Of a stretch of 64,000 nt of DNA, positions 1 to 8,335 are shown one piece after another; positions within the stretch are counted from its first letter, which is position 1; every line of letters starts with the position of its first letter. The stretch covers positions 682,001 to 746,000 of the forward strand of contig BQJC01000002.1 in NCBI GenBank assembly GCA_021604505.1. The letters are read 5' to 3'. Below the pieces are notes generated by a model. That model worked only from the letters and a program-made list of their open reading frames with translations. It did no database searches and was not told where the DNA came from. Origin of the DNA: Nitrospinaceae bacterium (GTDB lineage Bacteria > Nitrospinota > Nitrospinia > Nitrospinales > VA-1). Both the position numbers and the translations under genes were made by a program.

Positions 1-701
1 ATGATCAATCCTTCCAGCATCTGGTGCGGAGAGCCTTCCATGACACTGCGGTCCATATAGGAGGCCGGATTGCCTTCGTCGCCGTTGACCAGAATGTAAC
101 GCGCCCCGTCGTAGGAAGGGGCGTTGGCGGCTTTTTTCCACTTATGGCCGGTGACGAATCCGCCGCCGCCTTTGCCGCGCAGACCGGACTTTATGATCTC
201 GTCGATCACTTCTTCCGGCTCCATTCCGGTGACGACTTTTTTCAGCGACTCGTAGCCGCCCACTTCGATATATTCGTCGATGTTTTCAGGGTCGATGACG
301 CCGCCGAACTCCATCGCCACCCGGCTCTGTTTTTTGAGCTGTTCGTAATAATCTTCCTTGGCCGCGGCTTTTTTGAACACCTTGCCGCCAACAACATGCT
401 CTTTTAAAATTTTCGTAACCATTTCAGGTTTGACTTTTTCATAGGTCACGCGCTCTTCACCCGGCACGTAGACATCCACCAGAACATCGCGGCTGCAATA
501 GCCCCGGCATCCCACCTGGCCCATATTGCATTGCCGGTCGCCGAGTTCTGCATTGGCGCTCATGGCGGCAATTTGCTTTTCGAATTCTTTGTAGACTTCT
601 TGTCCGCCCTCGGCCACGCCGCTCAGGCTGAGACAAACGGTAATCTTGACGGTTCCCTGTTTTTCTTGAGTGGCCTGTGCCTGTTCTTCGACAGCTTCCA
701 T
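1..701 (-). CDS. NADH-binding flavoprotein, NuoF/HndC type, with fused [2Fe-2S] domain (5' part only)
   Basis: The gene runs off the left edge; the first 233 residues are visible. Residues about 17-110 form a thioredoxin-like [2Fe-2S] domain of the NuoE/HndA kind, with Cys23, Cys58, Cys65 and Cys69. From about residue 170 the NuoF fold begins with the glycine-rich loop GLRGKGGGGF (173-182), then VNGDEGNPASYMDRSVMEG, the FMN/NADH-binding signature of the family. Such proteins oxidise or reduce NAD(P)H within complex I, soluble hydrogenases or formate dehydrogenases. The VNGDEG form, rather than the usual CNADEG, points to the HndC/HoxF-like branch, but the partner genes lie outside the window. 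The start is ATG at 701, preceded by GGGAGAGG. Family call is firm, physiological role open. Confidence 0.85.
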   Translation of the reverse strand, partial: MEAVEEQAQATQEKQGTVKITVCLSLSGVAEGGQEVYKEFEKQIAAMSANAELGDRQCNMGQVGCRGYCSRDVLVDVYVPGEERVTYEKVKPEMVTKILKEHVVGGKVFKKAAAKEDYYEQLKKQSRVAMEFGGVIDPENIDEYIEVGGYESLKKVVTGMEPEEVIDEIIKSGLRGKGGGGFVTGHKWKKAANAPSYDGARYILVNGDEGNPASYMDRSVMEGSPHQMLEGLI

Positions 702-1139
702 GAAAACCTCTCCCTTTTCGCCGGATATCTATCTATATGTAAAGTTGAAAAAATTTTTATTCAGGAAACAGGCAAAACCCCTTAAAATCCTTTGCCTGTA
801 ACACCATAAGATCGCATAAAAATGCGGGAATTTCCAGCAATTCTAGTCATGCAGAAGGCGATTGTCAATCTCTCATCCCTTTCCAGAGTCAACCCCCTGA
901 AGCCATTCCCTCCAATCGACAGGCCGTTCCTTCTTACCGGAGGTCAAACTCCCAATTCCCTTTGGAAATGACGGGCTTTCCGGTTTTAGCCATCTAAAAA
1001 CAAGATGCTAAAGATCGAAGCGTTTCAGGCAGGCTCCCTATTTGCCCGGCGTAAACCACAATCCATGCAAATCGGCCGACCGCTCCTGGTGAAATCGGAA
1101 AAGCTGGTCAACAACTTTCAATTTCACCGCTCCTTTCAC
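702..1139. other. Intergenic region upstream of the NuoF-like gene
   Basis: I see no gene in this 438-base stretch. It holds a perfect 8-base inverted repeat, CAGGCAAA at 769-776 and TTTGCCTG at 791-798, about 70 bases upstream of the NuoF-like start, which could be an operator. A small hairpin (CGCAT-AAAA-ATGCG) lies near 814-827. The remainder is the downstream flank of the Vgb-like gene. Confidence 0.4.
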
Positions 1140-2204
1140 CTAGGGAATGAGTTTTCCGATCTTGTTGTGATATTGGCCTCGAAAAAAGTGCCCCATTTCC
1201 GTGAACCAGACGTTTCCTTCTCTATCCAGAGCCAGAGAGTTGGGGTGGCTTCCTTTCGTCGGTATTTTAAACTCCTCGATCCCCTGGCCGGTTCCCGGTT
1301 TGGCGCGGGAAAGATCCAGACGGCCGATGCTGTCCGCATGATTCAGGACAAACCAGACCCAGCCTTTTTTATCGTCAACCGCCAGATCGTGGGGACCCTT
1401 TCTTTTTCCGGGGATCGGGTAATCGACGATTTTGGGCGCCGCCGAAGGTTCCAGCCTGGAAATCTTGTGCGCAAAAAACTGGGTGAACCAGATATTTCCA
1501 GCGGCATCCAGGGTGACGCCATGCGGCACGGAGTTTTCCGGTGGAATCACAATTTCCTGAACCTCGCGGGTTTTAATATCCAGAGAGGCCATCTTGTTGA
1601 AAAAAATCCGCGCCCAGAACTTTCCGCCCTGCGAATACCAGACCTGCTGGTCTCGAATCACCAGATCGTGCGGATGACCGGGATTGACCTGGTATTCTTC
1701 AAAGGTTCCTGTTACAGGGTCCAGCCGGGCGATTTTATCGGCCTCGAATTCGGCAAACCAGATACCGCCTTTTGGCCCCTCTACCAGCTTGTGCGGTTCG
1801 CTCTTTGGGGTGGGTATGGCGTATTCTTTAATTTTTCCGGTAGCCGGGTCCAGCCGCCCAATCCGGTTGCCGCTCATTTCGGAAAACCAAACCATGCCGT
1901 TTTGGGCCACAATGATGCCGTTTGGCTGACTGTTGGCGTTTGGCAGATCGAATTCCACGACTCCCTGAGATGTGCCGGGTTTGGCCTCAGCCGGATCGAT
2001 CTTCCCGATTTTATTGCCATTGATTTCCGTAAACCACAGGTTTCCTTCACCGTCAAAAGCCAGCCCCGCCGGACTGCTGTCCGGGGTGGGAGTCACATAT
2101 TCATGGATAGTCACGGCCTGCGCCAAGGATCCAGCGAGGAAAACCGCCGCGAACAACATCGCAAAGGTAAAATCAACAAAAATGGATCGCTTTTGTCTGG
2201 ACAT
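1140..2204 (-). CDS. Secreted Vgb-like (streptogramin B lyase family) beta-propeller protein
   Basis: This 354-residue protein has an N-terminal signal peptide (hydrophobic about residues 12-30, ending SLAQA). The rest is repeated blade units of the form G-N-(L/I)-W-F-T-E-x-x-x-(N/H)-K-I-(G/S)-(K/R)-(I/L), for example GNLWFTEINGNKIGKID and GNIWFTQFFAHKISRLE. About seven such units match the virginiamycin B lyase / NHL-type propeller family. Vgb opens streptogramin B antibiotics, but most chromosomal homologues are uncharacterised, and secretion argues against that role here. It stands alone between two intergenic stretches. Start is the ATG at 2204. The fold call is strong; the function is unknown. 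Confidence 0.75.
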   Translation of the reverse strand: MSRQKRSIFVDFTFAMLFAAVFLAGSLAQAVTIHEYVTPTPDSSPAGLAFDGEGNLWFTEINGNKIGKIDPAEAKPGTSQGVVEFDLPNANSQPNGIIVAQNGMVWFSEMSGNRIGRLDPATGKIKEYAIPTPKSEPHKLVEGPKGGIWFAEFEADKIARLDPVTGTFEEYQVNPGHPHDLVIRDQQVWYSQGGKFWARIFFNKMASLDIKTREVQEIVIPPENSVPHGVTLDAAGNIWFTQFFAHKISRLEPSAAPKIVDYPIPGKRKGPHDLAVDDKKGWVWFVLNHADSIGRLDLSRAKPGTGQGIEEFKIPTKGSHPNSLALDREGNVWFTEMGHFFRGQYHNKIGKLIP

Positions 2205-2342
2205 ATTTCAGCCCTCCTGTTTTGAGGACAAGTTTAAGGTTGATTGGATTATGGCTTGAATATAAACTCATTGTTCATTAAAGCAAACCCTCATCGCCAA
2301 AATATTCTGTTAATTAATCCACAACCTTGAAATCCAACACAA

Positions 2343-3911
2343 ATGATAAAAACAACCGTTAAAACCGATAACCTGTTGCAACACAAAACCCCATGCCTTG
2401 TTCTTTTTTGCCCGGAAGAAAAAAAACCGGCGGGGGATTTAAAACAAATCGACCAGGCGCTCAACGGATCCGTGGCCCAGGCTTTTAAGGATAAACGTTT
2501 TGAAGGAAAGCCCAATCAGGCGTTACTTTTGAACGCGCGGGGCGCGATGAAACCGGACAACCTTCTTTTGGTTGGAATCGGCAAAGCCAAAGAAGTGACC
2601 GAGGAAAATATCCGGCAGGCATCCGGAACCGCCGCCAAAGTCGCGGAAGGCGCCAAATTCAAGACCCTGTCTTACTACCTTCCCGATGGAGCGCTGGAGA
2701 AAGCGTTGACGCGGGACCGGAAAAAATCCTCCAGTGAGGCCGCTCGCGCCGTGGCCGAGGGGAGCTACCTGGCTCTTTACCACTTCGACATTTATAAGAG
2801 TAAAGAAAAAGATGAGACCCCCAGCCGGGTCGAGGAAATCATTTTGCTCACCGATTCCCGTTCAGCGGTTGGAAAACTCAAGCAGGCCAGTGAGGTGGCG
2901 GGAAAAGTGGCGGATGGGGTCTGGCAGGTCCGTGACCTTATTCTGGAACCCAGCAACAAATTAACCCCTTCCATCTTAGCCAATACCGCCAAAAAAATGG
3001 CCGCCAAGCAAAAAATTTCATGCAAAGTTTTGCGCGAAGCAGAGATGAAAAAACTGGGAATGGGTTCCTTGCTCGGCGTGTCAAAGGGAAGCAGCGAACC
3101 GCCCGCATTCATCATTCTGGAATATAAAGGCGGAAAGAAGAATGAAGCGCCCATCGCCATTGTCGGGAAAGCCGTCACTTTCGACACCGGCGGGATTTCT
3201 TTAAAACCTGCGCCCAATATGGATGAAATGAAAAAAGACATGTCCGGCGGTGCCGTGACCCTGGGAACCCTGCAGGTTGCGGCGAGTTTGAAACTCCCGA
3301 TTAATTTAGTGGGCTTGATCCCTTCCGTGGAAAACATGCCTGACGGCGCCGCCATCAAGCCTGGCGACATTTTGACCAGCATGTCAGGCAAAACCATCGA
3401 GGTGCTGAATACCGACGCGGAAGGCCGGTTGATTCTGGCGGATGCGTTGAGCTACGCGGCGCGCTTCAAGCCGAAGGCGGTCATTGACCTGGCGACTTTG
3501 ACGGGAGCTGTGATCGTGGCTCTGGGTTCTTACGCCGCCGGTGTGATGGGCACCGATGATGAATTGATCGAAAATTTAAAAGCTTCAGGAACCCTGACCG
3601 GCGAAAAGCTGTGGCAACTGCCGCTTTGGGACGAGCACGATAAAGAAACCAAAAGCGATATCGCCGACCTTAAAAACATTGCGTCCGCAGGGGTGGGCGC
3701 CGGGACCACCATGGGGGCGGCTTTTTTAAAGCCGTTTGCAGGTGATCAACCCTGGGCGCACATCGATATCGCCGGAACTTCCTGGACCGGAAAGGACAAG
3801 GCCTACACTCCAAGGGGGGCCTCCGGATTCGGGGTGCGGCTTCTCGTTAATTTTCTGGAACAACAATCCCAGGGGAAAAAAACAAAATCATCCAAGAAAC
3901 GTGGGAAATAA
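2343..3911 (+). CDS. pepA: Leucyl aminopeptidase (M17 family)
   Basis: PepA is a hexameric cytosolic zinc or manganese metallopeptidase that removes N-terminal residues and recycles peptides; in E. coli it also binds DNA. At 522 residues the length is normal. The catalytic domain shows GKAVTFDTGGISLKP (from residue 275; Lys276 and Asp281 are metal or catalytic residues) and the family signature NTDAEGRL (356-363), followed by LADAL. The N-terminal macro-like domain is divergent, as usual. No convincing Shine-Dalgarno precedes the ATG at 2343. The stop codon overlaps the GTG start of the next membrane protein by 11 bases, so the two are probably co-translated. The extreme C terminus is lysine-rich. 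Confidence 0.95.
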   Translation: MIKTTVKTDNLLQHKTPCLVLFCPEEKKPAGDLKQIDQALNGSVAQAFKDKRFEGKPNQALLLNARGAMKPDNLLLVGIGKAKEVTEENIRQASGTAAKVAEGAKFKTLSYYLPDGALEKALTRDRKKSSSEAARAVAEGSYLALYHFDIYKSKEKDETPSRVEEIILLTDSRSAVGKLKQASEVAGKVADGVWQVRDLILEPSNKLTPSILANTAKKMAAKQKISCKVLREAEMKKLGMGSLLGVSKGSSEPPAFIILEYKGGKKNEAPIAIVGKAVTFDTGGISLKPAPNMDEMKKDMSGGAVTLGTLQVAASLKLPINLVGLIPSVENMPDGAAIKPGDILTSMSGKTIEVLNTDAEGRLILADALSYAARFKPKAVIDLATLTGAVIVALGSYAAGVMGTDDELIENLKASGTLTGEKLWQLPLWDEHDKETKSDIADLKNIASAGVGAGTTMGAAFLKPFAGDQPWAHIDIAGTSWTGKDKAYTPRGASGFGVRLLVNFLEQQSQGKKTKSSKKRGK

Positions 3912-4383
3912 TTTACTCATTTTCATCCACCTGATGGCGGCGGCGGTTGCCGTGGGAGGCTTGGCGTTTTGCCTGCTGTTCCTGCTGCCGGCGGCGGCGA
4001 AGCTTCCGGATCAGAACACTCCGGTGGAGTATTCGGTTTCCTACAGAGCCCTGGAAATCCTGGCGCCCACGGTTCTGGCGGCGATTCTGGTTCTCATCGG
4101 CACCGGAATATATTTTTTGCTGACCAACTACACCCGTCAGGTCGATCTGGCCCCTGGCTATTACGATCTATTTGGAGTGAAGATGGTATTCGTGATCGCC
4201 GCCTTATTTTTGAGCGTCTATCAGACCTTCACCTTGCGCCCGCGCATTTCCGATTTGGACCTGAGCCCTGAAAACCGGGAGCGGGTTCCCCAAACCTTGC
4301 AAAAGATGAAGACCCTGGGCCAGGTGACATTAGCCACCCTTTCCGTGACCGTTTTTCTCGGCATCTGGCTGGCGCGCTATTGA
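3901..4383 (+). CDS. Small integral membrane protein, CopD-like
   Basis: I place the start at GTG 3901, overlapping the end of pepA by 11 bases, giving 160 residues. There are four hydrophobic segments: about 3-27, 50-72, 88-108 and 138-157. The pattern, with an early His (IFIHLMAAAVAVGG) and a GIYFLLTNY segment, resembles the CopD/YtpI-type four-helix membrane proteins that may bind copper or heme. The conserved His is suggestive only. Context is a two-gene unit with pepA and then a small acidic protein. A longer reading from ATG 3736 lies wholly inside pepA in another frame and is rejected. Confidence 0.6.
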   Translation: MGNNLLIFIHLMAAAVAVGGLAFCLLFLLPAAAKLPDQNTPVEYSVSYRALEILAPTVLAAILVLIGTGIYFLLTNYTRQVDLAPGYYDLFGVKMVFVIAALFLSVYQTFTLRPRISDLDLSPENRERVPQTLQKMKTLGQVTLATLSVTVFLGIWLARY

Positions 4384-4461
4384 ATAAAATTTTGAATTGT
4401 TTCGTCAGAGGGATTTGGATAGCATAAAAACGACCGTTTCACGAAAGAAGGATCTTCTAAA

Positions 4462-4773
4462 ATGAGTGAAGAGAAACAGCCCACCCCCGACCCTGAGTCT
4501 CCCATCGAGAATATAGCGGAAGAGTCTCCCCAAGCTGCCGAACCCGTGGAAAAAGAGATCGATCTGAACTCGATTTTCCCGGATGCCGAGACCGACCTCA
4601 ACGCCTTGTTTCCCGATGAAGAAATCAAGCACCTTTTAAAGAAGGTCAGTAAGAATAAAAAGGATCTGCACGCTTTAAAAGACCGCTTCCTGGAAGAAAA
4701 CGAAACCGAAGATGATGCAAAAGAAGAATCTGATAATCAGGAAAACGATGGAGCGGGCCAGTTGCCGACTTAA
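4462..4773 (+). CDS. Small acidic protein of unknown function
   Basis: This 103-residue protein is very acidic, probably disordered at both ends, with a short helical or coiled-coil stretch at about 52-78 (EEIKHLLKKVSKNKKDLHAL). It contains a duplicated short motif, DLNSIFPD and DLNALFPDEE, at about 34-54. The start ATG is preceded by AGAAGGA at suitable spacing. It follows the CopD-like gene by 78 bases on the same strand. I do not recognise a family. Confidence 0.55.
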   Translation: MSEEKQPTPDPESPIENIAEESPQAAEPVEKEIDLNSIFPDAETDLNALFPDEEIKHLLKKVSKNKKDLHALKDRFLEENETEDDAKEESDNQENDGAGQLPT

Positions 4774-4811
4774 GGGTTCAAAATGAAAGCGCCGGGATAA
4801 CGTCGCCGGTC

Positions 4812-5675
4812 TTAAGAGAGCAGATTGCGCATGGGTCCCTGGTGCTCGAACTGCTGGCAGATGGATTTTAATTTGGGAATCATCGTTTTGTTCTGCACCT
4901 TCAGCCATTGAATCTGCCGCGCATAGGGTTTCAACCGCTTTAAAGGCGGCAAAGAATCCAGTTCGCTCCAGGGGACCCAGAACTGGGCATCGGTAAAAAG
5001 TTCATAAGGGTGAATGTACACCATCGGCATGAATCCTCTGGAATGCGCTTCATTCATAGTCGCAACCGTCATCTTCACCGGAAAAAATTTTAAAAAAGTT
5101 CCTCCCGATCGGTAATTCATGCGCCGGGCAAACGATTTTTTCGCGTAGACAGGGAATTCTTTTAGATTCTCATCGATGGAATAAAAATAGTCTTTAAGCG
5201 TGTCGGCGGTTTGCTGTTCGTCAGCCACAAAGCTCGAGTCGTACTCGAACCGCTTGGCGATTTCTTTATAGATGTCCTTGTCCGTATTCCGGATGGAGAA
5301 TTCCGGCGCCCTGAAACCCCGGATGGTTTGACCGCTGGCCTGGGTCAACGTCTCAATAGCGAGGTCCAGGTTTTTTGCAATGGAGTCGATGGAATCGCGG
5401 TATACGGAGTCATGGTAATAGTAATGACAACCCACCTCATGGCCGTCGTCACTGATTTGCTTGACGAGATCGGGCGCATTTTTGGCGAGGATTCCCGTGG
5501 TGAAAAAAGTCACACCATTTTGGATGCCGATATCCTTTAAAACAGATTTGATTTTTTCATAACTCGTCCACAGCAGATCGACATTCATCTTGGCCGGAGT
5601 CGATCCGTATTTCCGTTTATAGTCGTGAGTGAAATCCTCGAAATCGATAGAAAAATGAAACGGCAGCCGGCTCAT
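4812..5675 (-). CDS. Polysaccharide deacetylase (NodB homology domain)
   Basis: The 287-residue protein is a carbohydrate esterase 4 family metal-dependent deacetylase acting on N-acetylated sugars. Visible motifs are FSIDFEDF near the N terminus (metal and catalytic aspartates), the HxxxH-type zinc motif in HEVGCHYYYHD (about residues 76-86) and RGFRAPEFSI (about 116-125). The FSIDFEDF form resembles the group found in exopolysaccharide clusters. No signal peptide is seen, so it is probably cytosolic and acts on a lipid- or nucleotide-linked sugar or a polysaccharide intermediate. Its ATG overlaps the stop of the upstream carbamoyltransferase by four bases (ATGA), which implies translational coupling and a shared pathway. 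Confidence 0.85.
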   Translation of the reverse strand: MSRLPFHFSIDFEDFTHDYKRKYGSTPAKMNVDLLWTSYEKIKSVLKDIGIQNGVTFFTTGILAKNAPDLVKQISDDGHEVGCHYYYHDSVYRDSIDSIAKNLDLAIETLTQASGQTIRGFRAPEFSIRNTDKDIYKEIAKRFEYDSSFVADEQQTADTLKDYFYSIDENLKEFPVYAKKSFARRMNYRSGGTFLKFFPVKMTVATMNEAHSRGFMPMVYIHPYELFTDAQFWVPWSELDSLPPLKRLKPYARQIQWLKVQNKTMIPKLKSICQQFEHQGPMRNLLS

Positions 5676-7438
5676 CGGTGCGCTTCCTTCCAGGCCACAT
5701 CAAACACATAATCGTTCAACACAAGATAATCGACGCCGGATCTGACGAAAGCCCGGACCGCTTCCGCGGGCGTGTTGATGATGGGTTCTTGAATATTAAA
5801 AGAGGTGTTTAACAGCAGTCCCACGCCGGTAATCTTTTCAAACTCGTCGATCAGGTGCCAGTATCTGAAGTTGCTTTTCTCGGACACCGTGTGCACCCTC
5901 GCGGTGCCGTCGATATGGGTCACCGCAGGGATGACGCTTTTTTTATCTTCCCTGACATTGGACACGATATTCATGAAAGGGCTTTTTTGTTTGATTTCAA
6001 AAAAATCCGCCGCACATTCTTCCTTGACGGAGGGCGCGAATGGCCGGAACAGTTCACGTTTTTTAATTTTTTCATTCATCAGGTCCTGAATATTTTTATT
6101 GCGCGGGTCCGCCAGAAAAGAACGGTTACCCAGGGCCCGGGGGCCGAATTCCGACCGTCCTTGAAACCACGCAACGACATTGCCCTCGGAAATTTTTTCG
6201 CTCACGAATTTGAATAGATTTTCTTCGTCGAATTTTTCCGGTACCTTGTAATTATTTTCAACAAGAAATTTCTCGATTTGTTCATTGGAAAACGACTCGC
6301 CGAGATAAGCCGTTTCCATGACGATTTCATCCTGAACCTTGCCGAACTTTTTATGCCCGAGGATAGCCGCGCCGACAGAGCATCCCGCATCGTGCGGTGC
6401 CGGAGGCACAAAAACCTTTTCAAACCCCAAATGGTCGACGATTTTTCCATTTGCGGTCACATTGAGCCCGCAGCCGCCGACCACGCAAATGTTTTTAACG
6501 CCGGGAAACTTTTTTAACCCGTAGGAAATCATGTGATTGACGATTTCTTCATAAGCGGCCTGGATGCTCGCGGCGAGATTTCTGTGTTCTTTAGTGAACT
6601 CATCGTTTTTTCCGCGCGGATTTCCGAGCAGTCGGATCAGTTCCTTTGAGAATTGGCCTTCAAGGGCCTGATGATAATCCAGAATTCTAGTATTTAAGGA
6701 ATAACCGCCATCTGCTTCTTTTCGCAATATTTTGTCTAAAATGACATCTTTGTAGACCGGCTCGCCGTAAGGCGCCAGACCCATCATTTTGTATTCGCCT
6801 TCCAGCATTTGGAACCCAAGGAACCCGGTGAAGGAGCTGTAATAATGTCCCAGGGAATTCGGCCACCGTTCCTTGAGGATTTCCGTGAAGGTACTGCCCT
6901 CCTGGTACCCCAGCAAGGTCGATAATCCCTCGCCGCCTCCGTCATAGCTGAGGATCATGGATTTATCAAAACCCGAGATTTCAAAGGCGGAGGCGATGTG
7001 ACAGGAATGATGATCGAGAAACACCGTCTTTGCGTAAAAATCACCAAACTCTTTTTCTAAAATACTGTTTACGAAAAAAAGATCCTTCCAGCTTCCCTGG
7101 TTTTGTGTCTCCTTTGCCCGGTTTCCATTGGATTGCAAAAAGATGGTTTTAATCCGGTTCAGCTTGGAGCCAAGCGTCCTCGGGTTGTTCACCACCCCTT
7201 TGACCACGCCGGATACTCTCGGAAGCAGGTTCCATCGCTCCCAATACACACATATCAGATCGATGTCTTTGAGCTTGATTCCTGCAAAATCGAGAGCTGC
7301 TTGAATTGACTTTATGGGAAACGAGCCGTCGTTTTTTACCCGCGTCAACCGCTCTTCTTCGGTGGCAAAGATCACCTTGCCATCCTCGACCAGAGCCGCG
7401 GAACTGTTTCCCATAGTGCAAAGTCCAAGAATTTTCAT
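5672..7438 (-). CDS. NodU/CmcH/TobZ-family carbamoyltransferase
   Basis: This enzyme family transfers a carbamoyl group from carbamoyl phosphate, via carbamoyl-AMP, to a sugar or antibiotic hydroxyl. The 588 residues cover the Kae1-like N domain, starting MKILGLCTMGNSSAALV and including FATEEERLTRVK and the metal site LDHHSCHIASAF. The C-terminal domain has VVGGCGLNVTANGK and FQGRSEFGPRALGNRSFLAD, both typical. The gene is followed by the coupled NodB-type deacetylase, so the target is probably a glycan or glycolipid, as in Nod-factor decoration, rather than an antibiotic. No glycosyltransferase flanks the pair. Start is the ATG at 7438. Confidence 0.9.
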   Translation of the reverse strand: MKILGLCTMGNSSAALVEDGKVIFATEEERLTRVKNDGSFPIKSIQAALDFAGIKLKDIDLICVYWERWNLLPRVSGVVKGVVNNPRTLGSKLNRIKTIFLQSNGNRAKETQNQGSWKDLFFVNSILEKEFGDFYAKTVFLDHHSCHIASAFEISGFDKSMILSYDGGGEGLSTLLGYQEGSTFTEILKERWPNSLGHYYSSFTGFLGFQMLEGEYKMMGLAPYGEPVYKDVILDKILRKEADGGYSLNTRILDYHQALEGQFSKELIRLLGNPRGKNDEFTKEHRNLAASIQAAYEEIVNHMISYGLKKFPGVKNICVVGGCGLNVTANGKIVDHLGFEKVFVPPAPHDAGCSVGAAILGHKKFGKVQDEIVMETAYLGESFSNEQIEKFLVENNYKVPEKFDEENLFKFVSEKISEGNVVAWFQGRSEFGPRALGNRSFLADPRNKNIQDLMNEKIKKRELFRPFAPSVKEECAADFFEIKQKSPFMNIVSNVREDKKSVIPAVTHIDGTARVHTVSEKSNFRYWHLIDEFEKITGVGLLLNTSFNIQEPIINTPAEAVRAFVRSGVDYLVLNDYVFDVAWKEAHR

Positions 7439-7736
7439 TCCATATTTTCCTTGTCACAAAGCGCGTTTGAGACAACAACGCAGCTTCAAAAAGTTTGATT
7501 GAACTCAATTGGGTCCGGCGAAAGAAGGCAATAGGCTCCCATGCCTGCTTGTCAGTGATCGTATGGAAGGGGATGGGTCTTGAATCCCGCCGCGAATTTC
7601 CGGTGCGGGCAAAAATTATGTATTTTCCCTTCCCCAGGTTGCCGGGAGATTTTTTGGAGTCGGTACCCTTTTTGTCTTACAGCTTCTTCATCACGATTCA
7701 GGGCACATGCCCGTCCATTGCAGGATCCTGCAAATA
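7439..7736. other. Intergenic region between the carbamoyltransferase gene and tRNA-Arg
   Basis: There is no credible gene here. An imperfect stem pairs CCCGC with GCGGG at about 7589-7612, and a perfect 16-base palindrome at 7718-7733 lies just past the 3' end of the tRNA. On the minus strand the stretch contains the promoter of the carbamoyltransferase gene. Confidence 0.35.
7718..7733. repeat. 16-base perfect palindrome next to tRNA-Arg
   Basis: TTGCAGGATCCTGCAA reads the same on both strands and begins three bases beyond the encoded CCA of the tRNA. In the transcript it would fold as a 6-bp stem with a GATC loop. No U-run follows, so it is not a standard terminator. It may be a processing hairpin or a protein-binding site. 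Confidence 0.5.
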
Positions 7737-7813
7737 TGGTACGCCCGAGAGGAGTCGAACCTCCGACCTACGGAACCGGAATCCGTCACTCTATCCAGCT
7801 GAGCTACGGGCGC
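7737..7813 (-). tRNA. tRNA-Arg (anticodon CCG)
   Basis: Read on the minus strand, the acceptor arm GCGCCCG pairs with CGGGCGT. The D stem is GCTC/GAGT, the anticodon stem ACGGA/TCCGT encloses loop TTCCGGT with anticodon CCG, and the T arm GGAGG-TTCGAAT-CCTCT closes the cloverleaf. The discriminator is A and the CCA end is encoded. It reads CGG arginine codons. Confidence 0.95.
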
Positions 7814-7867
7814 ATTTAATAATAAATTTATTCGTCCGACGTTTAACTATAGAAAGCGGTGGGTGGA

Positions 7868-8218
7868 TCAGTTCATTCCCGATGAATCGTCATCCGCCTC
7901 TTGCGAACTCATGGACAAATGGCCCACGGTTTTCCCCGGCTTCTCGCGGCCAAATTCGCGGATACTGTCTAACCGCCACATCCACCACTTGACTTCTTCT
8001 TTCACTTCATCGGGCGCTGACGAGGAAAGCACCAGGGTCTCGACTTTTGCAGAGCCCACTTTCATTTCAGCTCCCTCAGGAATGGTCAATCCATTCTCAA
8101 CCATCAGAGTGACCGGATTGGCCACCAGTTTTGATTTGAAATTATCATCGGTCACTGCTTTGGCGGCAATGGCTTTCCATTTTTTATCCAGATTTTCCTT
8201 CTTGCCTGCGTCCATCAT
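7868..8218 (-). CDS. NHLP-like (nitrile hydratase alpha / RiPP leader family) protein
   Basis: The 116-residue protein has, at about residues 12-60, the pattern W-x-x-I-x-x-K-A-x-x-D-x-x-F-K-x-x-L-x-x-N-P followed by GLTIPEGAEMKV. This matches the nitrile-hydratase-leader (NHLP) family: leader peptides of ribosomally made natural products and the alpha chain of nitrile hydratase. The metal-binding Cys motif of true nitrile hydratase is absent. There is no clear GG cleavage site, and the C-terminal 50 residues are Trp-containing, charged and lack Cys. No modification enzyme or peptide transporter flanks it. ATG 8218 has GGAAAGGA upstream. The family call is good; whether it is a precursor peptide is open. 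Confidence 0.65.
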   Translation of the reverse strand: MMDAGKKENLDKKWKAIAAKAVTDDNFKSKLVANPVTLMVENGLTIPEGAEMKVGSAKVETLVLSSSAPDEVKEEVKWWMWRLDSIREFGREKPGKTVGHLSMSSQEADDDSSGMN

Positions 8219-8335
8219 TGAATCCTTTCCGGTTTTTCAGATACCGGTTTTGAGTCGCCTAATTTCTGGTTTTTTTGGAGTGTTCACAGGGTAAAGGACA
8301 GAACCCTCGAGTGCAATGGCAAATTGCATCCCGCC

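Noticed and set aside
1005-2225. A 406-codon plus-strand frame across the Vgb-like gene
   Set aside because: It is antisense to a gene with a signal peptide and clear repeat motifs; the frame itself shows no domain and no ribosome site.
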